Positions 16,384-26,354 of a stretch of DNA of 64,000 nt are shown one piece after another (the stretch's first letter is position 1; each line of letters starts with the position of its first letter). The stretch is from contig DATLSH010000047.1 in the NCBI GenBank assembly GCA_035534235.1, positions 1-64,000 on the forward strand, in the 5' to 3' direction. Both the position numbers and the translations under genes were made by a program. Below the pieces are notes generated by a model that did not search any database, was not told the DNA's origin, and saw only the letters and a list, made by a program, of their open reading frames with translations. Origin of the DNA: Bog-473 sp035534235. Its GTDB lineage: Bacteria; Actinomycetota; Acidimicrobiia; Acidimicrobiales; RAAP-2.

Positions 16384-16417
16384 GTTCAATATTAGAACAC
16401 GTTTCAGTTTTTGTCGA
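16384..16417 (-). promoter_or_regulatory. rib operon promoter with overlapping inverted repeat
   Basis: On the minus strand TCGACA (16412-16417), exactly 17 nt, then TAATAT (16389-16394): the best sigma-A-type promoter seen in the window, in an AT-rich patch. The -10 sits inside GTTC-N7-GAAC (16384-16398), a possible operator. The predicted RNA leader is about 33 nt, too short for an FMN riboswitch. Confidence 0.6.
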
Positions 16418-16567
16418 GAATTCCTGGTCAGGTGCTGGTCAGGTTCCGGCCAGGAGGCCGAGGACACCGGTGATGTCGGCCATGAGCACGGTGTGGTCCG
16501 GCGGCCGGGGTGGACTCGTCGTGGGTGTCGCCCAATCCCCCGATAGCGGCTCCCGCCCCGGTGTGGG

Positions 16568-17323
16568 TCACGGTGCGACGGTGCGCACGGCTTCCCGGAT
16601 GGCGTCGGCGGCGGCGTCGGGCCGCGCGTGCCCGAAAATGGCACTCCCGGCCACGAACACGTTGGCTCCCGCAGCCCGGGCCCGGGGCGCCGTCGTCACG
16701 TCGATGCCACCGTCGACTTCAATGTCCAGCGAGAGCGAGCCGGCGACGGCGGCGGTTCGCACACGGGTGACCTTTGCCATCACATCTTCGATGAAACTCT
16801 GGCCGCCGAAGCCGGGGAACACCGTCATGCACAGCACAAGGTCGACCTGGCTCAGGTAGGGCTCAACTACCTCGAAAGGCGTGTCGGGGTTGAGGGCCAG
16901 GCCGGCGCGCAGCCCGAGCCGGCGCATCTGGGCGATGAGCTCGTCGCTGCCACCGACCTCGACGTGCACCGTGCACCCGTCGGCGCCGGCGTCGGCGAAG
17001 GCCTGCAGGTAGCGGCCGGGCTCGGTCATCATGAGATGGCAGTCGAAGAAGAGGGGGGTGTGATGGCGGAGCGAAGCCACGACCGGTGGTCCGATCGTCA
17101 CGTTGGGGACGAAGTGGCCGTCCATCACATCGATGTGCAACCAGTCGGACACCGCCGCCACCTCCCCCACCTGCTCGGCCAACGCTCCGAAGTCCGCCGC
17201 CAGCAACGACGGTGCGATGCGGACGTCGCCGGGTTGACCGGGGTCGGGCCCGGTCTCGGGGGCGATGGTCCTCCCGGTCGGGGTGCTGGTGGTGGTGGTG
17301 GTGGTGGTGCGCTCGGCTGGCAT
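16568..17323 (-). CDS. rpe: Ribulose-phosphate 3-epimerase
   Basis: 251 residues. TIM-barrel epimerase of the pentose phosphate pathway. Motifs: IAPSLLAADF, LHIDVMDGHFVPN (metal His and Asp), DCHLMM, MTVFPGFGGQSF, EVDGGI. The N-terminus has an unusual 34-residue lead including seven consecutive Thr encoded by a (GGT)7 tract; the family core starts at residue 35 with no internal start codon just before it. Last gene of def-fmt-tam-like-rpe. Confidence 0.93.
   Translation of the reverse strand: MPAERTTTTTTTSTPTGRTIAPETGPDPGQPGDVRIAPSLLAADFGALAEQVGEVAAVSDWLHIDVMDGHFVPNVTIGPPVVASLRHHTPLFFDCHLMMTEPGRYLQAFADAGADGCTVHVEVGGSDELIAQMRRLGLRAGLALNPDTPFEVVEPYLSQVDLVLCMTVFPGFGGQSFIEDVMAKVTRVRTAAVAGSLSLDIEVDGGIDVTTAPRARAAGANVFVAGSAIFGHARPDAAADAIREAVRTVAP
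17288..17308. repeat. (GGT)7 trinucleotide tract inside rpe
   Basis: Seven perfect GGT units, read on the minus strand as seven ACC (Thr) codons in the dispensable N-terminal lead of Rpe. Changes in repeat number would stay in frame. Confidence 0.85.
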
Positions 17324-17340
17324 GGTCTCCCTGCCGCTCC

Positions 17341-18147
17341 TCAGGTGAATCGAGCCCAGCAGAGGATGCGGCGGTATCCGTAGAAGTAGGGCTCGCGCTC
17401 GCCCAGCTCTTCTATCAGCCGCTCGCGGTAGCGCTCAATGAAGGCGTCGAAAAGGTCGGGGCTGAGTCGGGTGCGGTAGGGAGTGAGCAGGGTGCCCATG
17501 ACCCACTGGACTACCTCGTCGGTCGATGCAAGCTCGTGCCCATAGACCTCCATCCGGACCACCTGGTTCTGGGCGCCCAGTTCGTAAAGCAAGTCGGCGT
17601 AGATCTCGGGTGAGAGGACGTAGCGTCCCCTGTCCTCGGGCATGTCGCCGTCCAGCACGTCAACGAAAGGGGGCTCGTTGGCCACCTGCCGGGCCAGGAC
17701 GTGCGAGGGATGGCGATAGTTCGCCGGCACCTGGAAAGCGATTTGTCCTCCCGGGCCCAGCGCGGTCCTCATGCGGGCCAACAGGTTGAGGTGGTCGTCG
17801 ACCCACTGCAGAGAGGCATTGGCGAACACCAGATTGAGACCATCGCCGAGCCACGTGGTGATATCACCCAGTTCGAAGGTGAGCCCTGGCACGTTGGGGT
17901 GGCTGTCGGTGGCCCGGGTCAGCATGGACTCCGAGGAGTCGATCCCGACGGTGGAGGCCGCCAGCAGGTCCTGGTGCAGGATCCTCGTCAGGTCGCCGGT
18001 CCCACAGCCGAGATCGACGACGCGTCCCCCGGGCACGGGCTGGCAGAGGAGCAGGAGGTCGTTGAAGGGTTGCTGGCGCTCGGAACGGAACTTTTCGTAC
18101 TGCTCGGGGTTCCACCCGTCAATCGGGGCCACGGTCACCGCACCCAT
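17341..18147 (-). CDS. Class I SAM methyltransferase, trans-aconitate methyltransferase-like
   Basis: 268 residues. The SAM-binding site is VVDLGCGTGDLTRIL, followed by GIDSSESML (motif II acid) and the LVFANASLQWVDDH block characteristic of the Tam family, which methylates trans-aconitate. Opening WNPEQYEKFRSERQQPFNDL also matches Tam. Start at ATG 18147, 2 bp after the fmt stop; the longer open frame upstream is only the shadow of fmt. The substrate assignment rests on similarity alone. Confidence 0.8.
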   Translation of the reverse strand: MGAVTVAPIDGWNPEQYEKFRSERQQPFNDLLLLCQPVPGGRVVDLGCGTGDLTRILHQDLLAASTVGIDSSESMLTRATDSHPNVPGLTFELGDITTWLGDGLNLVFANASLQWVDDHLNLLARMRTALGPGGQIAFQVPANYRHPSHVLARQVANEPPFVDVLDGDMPEDRGRYVLSPEIYADLLYELGAQNQVVRMEVYGHELASTDEVVQWVMGTLLTPYRTRLSPDLFDAFIERYRERLIEELGEREPYFYGYRRILCWARFT

Positions 18148-18149
18148 GT

Positions 18150-19043
18150 CTAGTCGCTGCCGAGACGCTCCCCGACCGAAGAGTGCGCGCCACGCAGCCA
18201 CTCGTCGGCCGACATGGGCCCTCGGCTCTCGGGCTGCACCCGCAGGAGGCGCAGAGTGCCCAGACCCGTCGTCACCGTGGTCCCGAGCAGGGTTCCCGGG
18301 GGTGGCGCGGCGGGGTGGCCGGGGTCGGGAGGGGTGCCGACGTCGGCTTCCAGGATCCGCAACCGCCGGCTCCTGAAGGTCGTCCAGGCTTGGCCCAGGC
18401 GGACCACCCGGTGGAGCTGGCGGGCCGGTTCGGGCCAAACCAGGTGGAGGTCTTCCTTGGTGATCTTGGCCGCCATGGTGGGATCGCCGTGTTGGGGTTT
18501 GGGCGACGGGAGGCCGGCAAGCCCCTGGGCGAGCGCCTCGACGATCATGGTGCAACCGACATCGACCAGCTGGGCGCGCACGGCTGGTAGGTAGGCGTCT
18601 TCGTCGAGCCGCACCCGACGGGTGGCGTAGACGGGTCCCGTGTCCAGTCCTGCCTCCACCTTCATGAGGCACACGCCGGTCTCGGAGTCCCCGGCCAGGA
18701 TGGCCCGCTCCACTGGCGCGGCGCCCCGCCAGCGCGGGAGGAGGGAGAAATGCAGGTTGACCATGGGCAGCTGGTCGAGGAGGGTGGTGGGGATGATGCG
18801 GCCGTAGGCCACCACCACCGCCAGCTCGGCATCGGACCGGGCCAGCTCGGCGACCTCATCGGTGACTGGGAGACCGAGCTCTGTTGCCGCCTCTTTGACG
18901 GGGCTCGGGCTCGCGGCGTTTCCCCGGCTCCGGCGCCGGTCGGGGCGGGTGACGCACAGGGTGATCTCGTGGCCGGCACCGAGGAGGGCCCGCAGTGGGG
19001 CAACCGCCATATCGGGAGTGCCGAGGTAGGCGAGGCGGGCCAC
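18150..19043 (-). CDS. fmt: Methionyl-tRNA formyltransferase
   Basis: 297 residues. Formylates Met-tRNA for translation initiation. N-terminal Rossmann domain with the active-site block NLHFSLLPRWRGAAPV (Asn96, His98) and Asp134 in GLDTGPVY; the C-terminal OB-like domain (about 200-297) binds tRNA. It sits 55 bp after def, the classic def-fmt pairing of formylation and deformylation. Confidence 0.95.
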   Translation of the reverse strand: MARLAYLGTPDMAVAPLRALLGAGHEITLCVTRPDRRRSRGNAASPSPVKEAATELGLPVTDEVAELARSDAELAVVVAYGRIIPTTLLDQLPMVNLHFSLLPRWRGAAPVERAILAGDSETGVCLMKVEAGLDTGPVYATRRVRLDEDAYLPAVRAQLVDVGCTMIVEALAQGLAGLPSPKPQHGDPTMAAKITKEDLHLVWPEPARQLHRVVRLGQAWTTFRSRRLRILEADVGTPPDPGHPAAPPPGTLLGTTVTTGLGTLRLLRVQPESRGPMSADEWLRGAHSSVGERLGSD

Positions 19044-19098
19044 CGGACCAACGTAGGGCAGGAACGGCGCCCGGCGAGGCCGTGATCGCGGATGCCTG

Positions 19099-19632
19099 CT
19101 ACATGGACAGGAGGTTGGAGAGCCCGTCCGGGTCGCCGGTGGGGAGCAGGAGGGTCCGGCTGCGCAGGATCTTCAGCGCCTCCTTGCGCTGATCCTCGCC
19201 GAGTCGCTCCACCAGGAGGATGCCGTCGAGATGGTCGAGTTCGTGCTGGAAGACCCGGCCCTCCAGTTCGGTGGCCTCAATGGAGACCTCGTTGCCGTCA
19301 AGATCGAGGCCGACCAGGTGCACGGCGTTGGGGCGTACGATTTCCCAACTCAACCCGGGCACGGAGAGGCACCCCTCGTCGTAGGTCCATTCGCCCTCGC
19401 TCTCGACGATCTGCGGGTTGATGATGGTGCGAGCGCCTTCGCCGATGTCATAGACGAAGATCCGCCGTTGCACCCCGATCTGGTTGGCGGCCAACCCGCT
19501 GCCCGGCGCGGCATACATGGTCTCGACCATGGACTCGACCAGGCTCGCCACCTTGCCGTCGATCTCTTCGACTTCCCGGGTCCGCTCCTTCAGGACGGGG
19601 TCACCGTACTGGCGGATGGTCAGTGCAGGCAC
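19099..19632 (-). CDS. def: Peptide deformylase
   Basis: 177 residues. Removes the N-formyl group from nascent proteins. All three metalloenzyme motifs are intact: GSGLAANQIG (44-53), EGCLS (Cys88 metal ligand) and QHELDH (His130, Glu131, His134). GTG start at 19632 with a TAGAAT hexamer 6 nt upstream and no Shine-Dalgarno sequence, so the operon def-fmt-tam-like-rpe probably begins as a leaderless transcript. Confidence 0.95.
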   Translation of the reverse strand: MPALTIRQYGDPVLKERTREVEEIDGKVASLVESMVETMYAAPGSGLAANQIGVQRRIFVYDIGEGARTIINPQIVESEGEWTYDEGCLSVPGLSWEIVRPNAVHLVGLDLDGNEVSIEATELEGRVFQHELDHLDGILLVERLGEDQRKEALKILRSRTLLLPTGDPDGLSNLLSM

Positions 19633-19638
19633 CCCGGC

Positions 19639-19644
19639 ATTCTA
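19639..19644 (-). promoter_or_regulatory. -10 element (TAGAAT) for leaderless def operon
   Basis: TAGAAT, 5 of 6 to the TATAAT consensus, ends 6 nt before the GTG at 19632 on the minus strand. Confidence 0.55.
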
Positions 19645-19681
19645 ACGACGGACGTGGCGGGGTCCCCCCGCGGCGGCAAAC

Positions 19682-19750
19682 CTACCCGGTGGCCAGCCCC
19701 ACAATCGGCTTGTTGAAAGCGATGTTGCCGGCCGAGCCACCGAGAAGGAT
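19682..19750 (-). pseudogene. Possible relic of a secreted GxxGNIxxNKPIVG-repeat protein
   Basis: In the 210-bp gap between priA and def, a minus-strand frame of 22 codons reads ILLGGSAGNIAFNKPIVG and stops. This resembles the repeat unit (GSxGNIxLNKPIVGMA) seen in large secreted proteins of Acidimicrobiia, from memory. A stop lies a few codons upstream, so at most a fragment remains. It may be coincidence. Confidence 0.3.
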
Positions 19751-19843
19751 TGTTCGGCGTCAGTGTGGTGCACTGCTCCGGAACGATCCAACGATCTTCG
19801 TGATGCCCTGGGGAAATCTGCGGCCAAGTCGGGTTGATCCGGT

Positions 19844-21697
19844 TCAGATGGCATCGGGATCGACCTCGACGCGCAGGCCCCGGCCGGGAGGGCGGTGCAC
19901 GCCCTCCAACAGGTCACACAGAGCGCCGTGTTCGGGGGCCCGCACGAGGAACATCCCCTCCCCCAGTTCAGACACTGCCACGGCAGACCCTGCCACGGTG
20001 GACCCTGCCCCATGACCGAACGCCGCTTCGGCCAGCGCCGCGGCATAGTCCTTGGCCAGCGCGCCCGAGACGAGGGCCAGTGCCGAGTACGGCGGAAGGC
20101 CCGCGCTGCGCCGGATGCCATCCTCCTCGGCCAGGATCGGAGCCGGCTCACCCCTCCTGACGCCCTGCAGCACCGGGTGGTCCGGTACGCGGGTCTGGGC
20201 CAGCACGCGGGATGAGGCCGGGCCGGAGTGGCGGGGACCGACCAGACGGGAGGCCCGGACGAGCAGCGCCAGGGTCTCGTCGGTGGCGTCGACCCTCGGG
20301 GCGAGGAGGTGGAGGTCGATGTCGAGGAAGGCCACGGCCGCCGCCCTCCTGATCCGGTGCAGAACGGCCTCGGTCCCGACCAGGACAGGCACTCCCGGCC
20401 ACGCCTCGGTCGGGTTGTCGCCTCCTGGCCCGGAGACCTCCGTCACCTCGATCCCCAGCAGCGCCGCCATCTCCTCGCTCAGGCGGGTGACCCCGGCTCG
20501 CAACGTCTTCATCTTCAGCCGGCCGCAGGCCGCGCAGACCTGCGGGCGTACCTCTGCACAGCGGGGACACCGAAGGGCAGAATCGCCCTCTTGCGCCGCC
20601 GCGGCACCGCAGTGGGCGCACCGCGCCAACTCACCGCAGTTGCTGCAGGCCAACAGGCGCGCCCGCCCCTTGCGGTTGTAGACGCAGACCAATGGCCCGC
20701 GCTTGGGGAGTGAGTCGGGGTCGTCGAGCACCGCGCGGGCCAGGCGCACGAACTCCTCCGAGAACATGCCGGTGCGCGGGTCGGCTCCCCGGCGGTCCAC
20801 GCACTCCAAGGTGGCCCAGCCGGCGCGCTCTTGGGCCGGTGGCGGCGCCACCACAGTTCGCCCGTATCCGAGGACGACAGGAGGGACCGGTGAGGTGAGG
20901 AAGCACGCGCTCCCTTCCTGGCGGGCCCGCTCGGCCACGACCTCCACCGCGCTGTAGGTGGGCGCGCTCTCCTCGCGGTACGCAGCATCATGGGCGTCGA
21001 GGACGATGGCGGCAGCCAGGTGTGGCAGCGGGGCCCAGGCGGCCGCCCGGCTCCCCACCACGATGGGCCAGCCGGCCCGGGCTTGCGACCAGTCGGTAGT
21101 GGCTGGGTAGCCCCGCCGGTTGAGCCGGCCGGCCAGGCGCTCGGCCCATCCCACCGAGGGGACGAGGACCAGGACGCCCCCGTCCCGGGCCAACGTGGCC
21201 GGCGCTTGCACCACCGCCAGCACCAGGTCGATGAGGTCGGTCGAAGGCGGAATGCGCAGCACTGTCGCCCCCGGGCCCGGTGCCACCTGCCCCAGCAGCT
21301 GGGCAGCGAGACCCGCCGCCATCGGCTCGGCAGCCCTGGGGTGGGGCCAGGGTCGACCGGCGGGCAGGGAACGGATCATCGGCAGCGGCGAGGCCACCTT
21401 CAAGAAGAAGGACGCCGGTCCGGCCCAGCGCCAGGCCGCCCACCCGGCCAGGTCGACCAGCGCAGGCGGTGGCCCCCAACCGAGCCATGACTTGAGCGGC
21501 AGGAGCTCGACGCCTGGCGGAGGGGTGACGTGTTCCTCGACCACCCAGCCCCGGACGCTGCGCCCGTGCAGCGGGACGCGGACCCGCGTGCCCACCAAGA
21601 CCTCGTCCCTCCACTTCTCGGGGACGACGTAGTCGAGCAGCTTGGGAACGGCGGCCACCTCGGTGCGCACGCGCACGCAATGGGCCGGTGCAGTCAC
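19844..21697 (-). CDS. priA: PriA-like primosomal protein lacking helicase motifs
   Basis: 617 residues from GTG 21697. The N-terminal 3'-DNA-binding domain (VRVRTEVAAVPKLLDYVVPE onward) and the zinc module are clear: eight Cys in CSNCGELARCAHCG, CPRCAEVRPQVC and the following CG. The helicase core is eroded: the Walker A position reads TVLRIPPSTDLID rather than GxTGSGKT, and the DEEH box is replaced by DAHDAAY. Actinobacterial PriA proteins are known to lack detectable helicase motifs, so this is probably a structural replication-restart factor. It follows metK by 25 bp. Confidence 0.85.
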   Translation of the reverse strand: MTAPAHCVRVRTEVAAVPKLLDYVVPEKWRDEVLVGTRVRVPLHGRSVRGWVVEEHVTPPPGVELLPLKSWLGWGPPPALVDLAGWAAWRWAGPASFFLKVASPLPMIRSLPAGRPWPHPRAAEPMAAGLAAQLLGQVAPGPGATVLRIPPSTDLIDLVLAVVQAPATLARDGGVLVLVPSVGWAERLAGRLNRRGYPATTDWSQARAGWPIVVGSRAAAWAPLPHLAAAIVLDAHDAAYREESAPTYSAVEVVAERARQEGSACFLTSPVPPVVLGYGRTVVAPPPAQERAGWATLECVDRRGADPRTGMFSEEFVRLARAVLDDPDSLPKRGPLVCVYNRKGRARLLACSNCGELARCAHCGAAAAQEGDSALRCPRCAEVRPQVCAACGRLKMKTLRAGVTRLSEEMAALLGIEVTEVSGPGGDNPTEAWPGVPVLVGTEAVLHRIRRAAAVAFLDIDLHLLAPRVDATDETLALLVRASRLVGPRHSGPASSRVLAQTRVPDHPVLQGVRRGEPAPILAEEDGIRRSAGLPPYSALALVSGALAKDYAAALAEAAFGHGAGSTVAGSAVAVSELGEGMFLVRAPEHGALCDLLEGVHRPPGRGLRVEVDPDAI

Positions 21698-21722
21698 CCC
21701 CGCAGGGTAGGCAATGGGTGGC

Positions 21723-22909
<1,187 letters not shown>

Positions 22910-22913
<4 letters not shown>

Positions 22914-24148
22914 GGGGAGCTCCGCTTCTCTTTCTGGTGGGCGACGACACTATCCAACACCGCATTCGCCACGGCATCCTTGGAGGTCAGGGCAATATCG
23001 GTGCTACGGCCATTTGCATAAAGGATGGTCACCGCGTTCGTATCATGGTCGAACCCGGTGCCCGGGGCACTTACATCGTTAACGACCAACAGGTCCACAC
23101 CCTTGCGGTCCAACTTGCGCCGGCCGCGGGCGAGTGCGTCGTGCGTCTCGGCTGCGAAGCCGACCAACACCTGGCCCTCGGGTCGGCGTTGCGCCAGGCC
23201 GGCCAGGATGTCGGGCGTCGGCTCCAACACCAGTTCGGGCAGCCCGTCCTCCTTGGAGAGCTTGGTCCCCGAGGCCACCTTCGGCCTGAAGTCAGCCACC
23301 GCGGCCGCCATGATCACGACGTCGGCACCGACGCTGGCTGCTGCCATTGCCTTCTCCATTTCGGCCGCCGTCTCGACGTCCACTCGTTCCACCTTCGCCT
23401 GCACTTCCGCTGCCAACCGGAGGGGCGACGCGGTGACCAACGTCACGGAGGCTCCCCGCCGGGCGGCCGCCGCGGCCAGGGCATGCCCCTGCTTGCCCGA
23501 CGATCGGTTGGTGATGAAGCGCACCGGGTCGAGCGGCTCCCTGGTCCCTCCGGCGCTGATCACGACCTTGAGTCCCGTCAGGTCAGCCGCCGCGGACCGG
23601 CCCAGCAGTTCCAGGACGCGCCCGACGATCACTGCGGGCTCGGCCAGGCGCCCCTCGCCGGAGTCGCCCCCGGCCAAGCGGCCGCTCTCGGGCGGCACGA
23701 TGTGCACACCCCTTCGGCGCAGTGTGGCCAGGTTCTCCTGCACCGAATCCTGCTCCCACATTTCGGTGTGCATGGCCGGGCAGATCACGACGGGTGCACG
23801 GGTGGCCAGCAGGGTGGCCATCAGGAGGTCGTCGGCCAGCCCGGCGGCGTAGCGGGCGATGGTGTGAGCCGTGGCCGGTGCCACCACGATCAAGTCGGCG
23901 CCCTGTCCGAGGCGCGTATGGGGGATCGGCGTGTCGGCGTCCCACAACGAGCGCGGCACCGGTTCGGAGGCCAGCGCGGAGAAGGTCAGCTCACCGACGA
24001 AACGTAAGGCGTCCTCGGTCAGCACCGGGATGACGTGGGCGCCGGCATCGACGAGCCGTCGACAGACCTCGACCGCCTTGTAGGCGGCGATGCCTCCGGA
24101 GACACCGAGGATGACCCGGGGCGGTCGCATGTGCGATTCTTCGGCCAT
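22910..24148 (-). CDS. coaBC: Phosphopantothenoylcysteine decarboxylase/synthetase
   Basis: 412 residues. The N-terminal CoaC flavoprotein domain has GVSGGIAAYKAVE, PAMHTEMW (the actinobacterial form of the PxMNxxMW motif) and the substrate-recognition GEGRLAEP. The C-terminal CoaB domain (about 190-412) has SAGGTREPLDPVRFITNRSS and AAAVADFRPK. Together they make 4'-phosphopantetheine for CoA. ATG 24148 is used here; an in-frame ATG at 24130 immediately before RPPRVILGVSGG is an alternative. Located 29 bp after rpoZ and overlapping metK. Confidence 0.95.
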
Positions 24149-24177
24149 CGGCGAGGTCCGCCGCGTCCGCAGTTCGA

Positions 24178-24558
24178 CTAGCTCGCGGTCGGGTCCTCGC
24201 CCCCGACATTCAGCAGATCGGCGATCTCGCCCTCTTCCGCGGCCACCTCGCTCAGCAAGGCGGCCTCGGCGGCGTCGGCCAGGGCGGCCTCCAGGGCGGC
24301 TTCCTCTTCAGGGTCCGGCCGGGTGAAGGTGGCCTTGCCGGCCGCGATCTCCTCGAAGGCGATGGAAACGGGCTTGCCCGACACCGATGCCACCTGCGGA
24401 GGCACCACCTTGCCCAGGCCCTCACCGAGGCTGTTGTAGTACGAGTTCACCTGGCGGGCCCGGGCCGCGCCCAGCGCCACCAGGGTGAACTTCGAGTCCA
24501 CCTTGTCCAACAGATCCTCAATGGGCGGGTCCATGAGCGTGTTGCGGCCTTGGGCCAT
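24178..24558 (-). CDS. rpoZ: RNA polymerase omega subunit
   Basis: 126 residues. Omega signature: PPIEDLLDKVDSKFTLVALGAARARQVN at the start, then an Ala/Glu-rich acidic C-terminal half, longer than in many bacteria. It helps assemble beta-prime. The start overlaps the gmk stop by one base (TAATG); gmk-rpoZ-coaBC is a widely conserved order. Confidence 0.93.
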   Translation of the reverse strand: MAQGRNTLMDPPIEDLLDKVDSKFTLVALGAARARQVNSYYNSLGEGLGKVVPPQVASVSGKPVSIAFEEIAAGKATFTRPDPEEEAALEAALADAAEAALLSEVAAEEGEIADLLNVGGEDPTAS

Positions 24559-25118
24559 TAGGTGTCCTCCGGGTTCGCGGCGCTCGTAGCAGCCGTTCGG
24601 GTCCGTGCAACTATAGCGGCCAACTCGCCCAGGGCCTGACCGAGGTCGTCATTGACCACGGTGTGACGTGCAATGCGGCGACCCCGTTCCACCTCGTCCC
24701 GGCCCTTTTCGATCCGACGCCCGATGTGCTCCTCGTCGTCGCCGCGACCGGCCAGGCGGGCGGCCTGGACCTCGACGGACGGGGGGAGGAGCAGGATCAC
24801 CGTGGCATCAGGCCGCTTGGCCAGAACCTGCTCTGCACCCTGCACGTCGATCTCGAGAAGCACGTCGGCACCCTGGGGTGGTTCCGGAATCGGTGTCCCC
24901 ATGAGGTGACCCAGGAACTCGGCCCATTCGAAGAAACGCCCGTGGGCGGCCGCATCCTTGAAGGCTTCTCGTTCGACGAAGACGTAGGCGCCGCGCTCGC
25001 GCTCGCCCGGTCGCGGTGGTCGGGTGGTCCAGCTGCGGCTGAGCCAGATCGTCGGATCTTCGGCGACGAGTGCCGCCGCCAGCGTGCCCTTGCCGGCCCC
25101 GCCGGGACCGATGAGCAC
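24558..25118 (-). CDS. gmk: Guanylate kinase
   Basis: 186 residues from GTG 25118. Phosphorylates GMP to GDP. P-loop GPGGAGKGT, SRSWTTRPPRPGERERGAY (GMP-binding), FFEWAEFLGHLMGTP and LLEIDVQGAEQ. In the FLExAxxxGNxYGT-like block the Tyr of YGT is Met here. The GTG start leaves only three residues before the P-loop strand; an in-frame CTG at 25127, just after the mihF stop, would add LTF and a complete first beta-strand, so a CTG start is possible. Confidence 0.92.
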   Translation of the reverse strand: MLIGPGGAGKGTLAAALVAEDPTIWLSRSWTTRPPRPGERERGAYVFVEREAFKDAAAHGRFFEWAEFLGHLMGTPIPEPPQGADVLLEIDVQGAEQVLAKRPDATVILLLPPSVEVQAARLAGRGDDEEHIGRRIEKGRDEVERGRRIARHTVVNDDLGQALGELAAIVARTRTAATSAANPEDT

Positions 25119-25131
25119 GAAGGTCAGTGGT

Positions 25132-25449
25132 TCAGTGCGCAGTCTCTTTGAGCAGCGACTCGCGCTGCTTGGCGCCCAGGCCCTGCAGACGGCGGCTGTC
25201 GCTGATGCCGACGGTCTCCATGAGGCGGCGCGCCTTCACCTTCCCCAAACCGGGAAGGGACTCCAGCACCGACACCACCTTCATTTTGCCGACGGTGTCA
25301 TCGGAGTCGGACTGTCTGAGAAGTTCGGTCAACGTGATATTGCCGTTCTTGAGCTTCTCTTTGACCTCGGCCCGCTCACGGCGGACTCTGGCGGCCTTTT
25401 CAAGTGCAGCAGCGCGCTGCTCGGGAGTGAGTGCAGGAGGTTGCGGCAT
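25132..25449 (-). CDS. mihF: Actinobacterial integration host factor
   Basis: 105 residues. mIHF is an actinobacteria-specific nucleoid protein, unrelated to HU/IHF. Recognised by the N-terminal basic helix, VGKMKVVSVLESLPGLGK and ARRLMETVGISDSRRLQGLG, which form the helix-two-turn-helix DNA-binding module. ATG at 25449 with TATGGT 6 nt upstream and no Shine-Dalgarno sequence: probably leaderless and the first gene of mihF-gmk-rpoZ-coaBC-metK-priA. Confidence 0.93.
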   Translation of the reverse strand: MPQPPALTPEQRAAALEKAARVRRERAEVKEKLKNGNITLTELLRQSDSDDTVGKMKVVSVLESLPGLGKVKARRLMETVGISDSRRLQGLGAKQRESLLKETAH

Positions 25450-25455
25450 GGCGAG

Positions 25456-25461
25456 ACCATA
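25456..25461 (-). promoter_or_regulatory. -10 element (TATGGT) for leaderless mihF
   Basis: TATGGT on the minus strand ends 6 nt before the mihF ATG. Confidence 0.5.
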
Positions 25462-25499
25462 GCGCCTCGGCCAAGACGGTTCATATCCAATCGCTGCGG

Positions 25500-26354
25500 T
25501 CAGCCCATGAGGGTCGCCAGCTCTCCCTGCAGATCGGCCGCGGCCTTGCGCAACACGGCGGGATCGGGCCCGTGCGCCAGCAGGGCGCGCGACGTGCTGG
25601 CCAGAACGCTCCCCGGAGCACAGCCGGCGAACCGGTCGGCCACATCGGCGGGGCGGGCACCCTGGGCACCCAGTCCGGGTGCCACAATTACGCCCCCCAG
25701 CTGGTCTAACGGAAATTGCGACCGGGGCAGTGTCGCCCCGATGACCGCACCCACGGTGCCGGGGGGGACGGCGCCGCACTGGTTCCAACCCGAGATCTCC
25801 GCCAGCAGAGCATCCTCGACCGAAGGTCCCCCGGCGGTGACCGCTTCCTGCAGGGCCCGGCCCTCAGGGTTGGAACTGCGGGCAACCACGATCACGCCCC
25901 GGCCGCTCCGGCCCGCCAGATTGATGAGGGGCGCCAACGCCGCCAACCCGAGGTAAGGGTGCACCGTCACCGCATCGGCGGCCAAGGGGCTCCCCTGTGC
26001 CAACCAGGCTTCGGCATAGGCCGCTGCCGTGGAGTCGATGTCGCCGCGCTTGGCGTCGGCGATGACGATCAGACCGGCCTGCCCGGCCTCGCGGATCAGC
26101 ATCTCCAACTCGGCCATGCCTGCCGAGCCGTGACGCTCGAAGAAGGCGACCTGCGGCTTGATCACCCCGACGGTCCCGGCAAAGGCCTCGACGCAGATGC
26201 GGCAGAACGCGCGCAGACCGCCGGCGTCGTCACCGAGGCCCCACTCGCGCAATAAGTCGCCCGACGGGTCCACTCCGGCGCAGAGCGGCCCCGTGACCGC
26301 GACGGCCGGCGCCACCCGTGCGCCGAAACTCTCGCCCGACAGGCCGACCGTCAT
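25500..26354 (-). CDS. pyrF: Orotidine 5'-phosphate decarboxylase, type 2
   Basis: 284 residues, the size of the longer actinobacterial PyrF. The catalytic block is ADAKRGDIDST (Asp-Lys-Asp charge network). CAGVDPSGDLL and VTVHPYLGL are typical, and the family C-terminus APGLGAQG binds phosphate. Last step of UMP synthesis. The start overlaps the pyrD end by 4 bp. Last gene of the pyr operon. Confidence 0.94.
   Translation of the reverse strand: MTVGLSGESFGARVAPAVAVTGPLCAGVDPSGDLLREWGLGDDAGGLRAFCRICVEAFAGTVGVIKPQVAFFERHGSAGMAELEMLIREAGQAGLIVIADAKRGDIDSTAAAYAEAWLAQGSPLAADAVTVHPYLGLAALAPLINLAGRSGRGVIVVARSSNPEGRALQEAVTAGGPSVEDALLAEISGWNQCGAVPPGTVGAVIGATLPRSQFPLDQLGGVIVAPGLGAQGARPADVADRFAGCAPGSVLASTSRALLAHGPDPAVLRKAAADLQGELATLMG

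Noticed and set aside
16440..16500. Imperfect hairpin after rpe as a terminator
   Set aside because: Stem is interrupted and no T-run follows; not strong enough to list.
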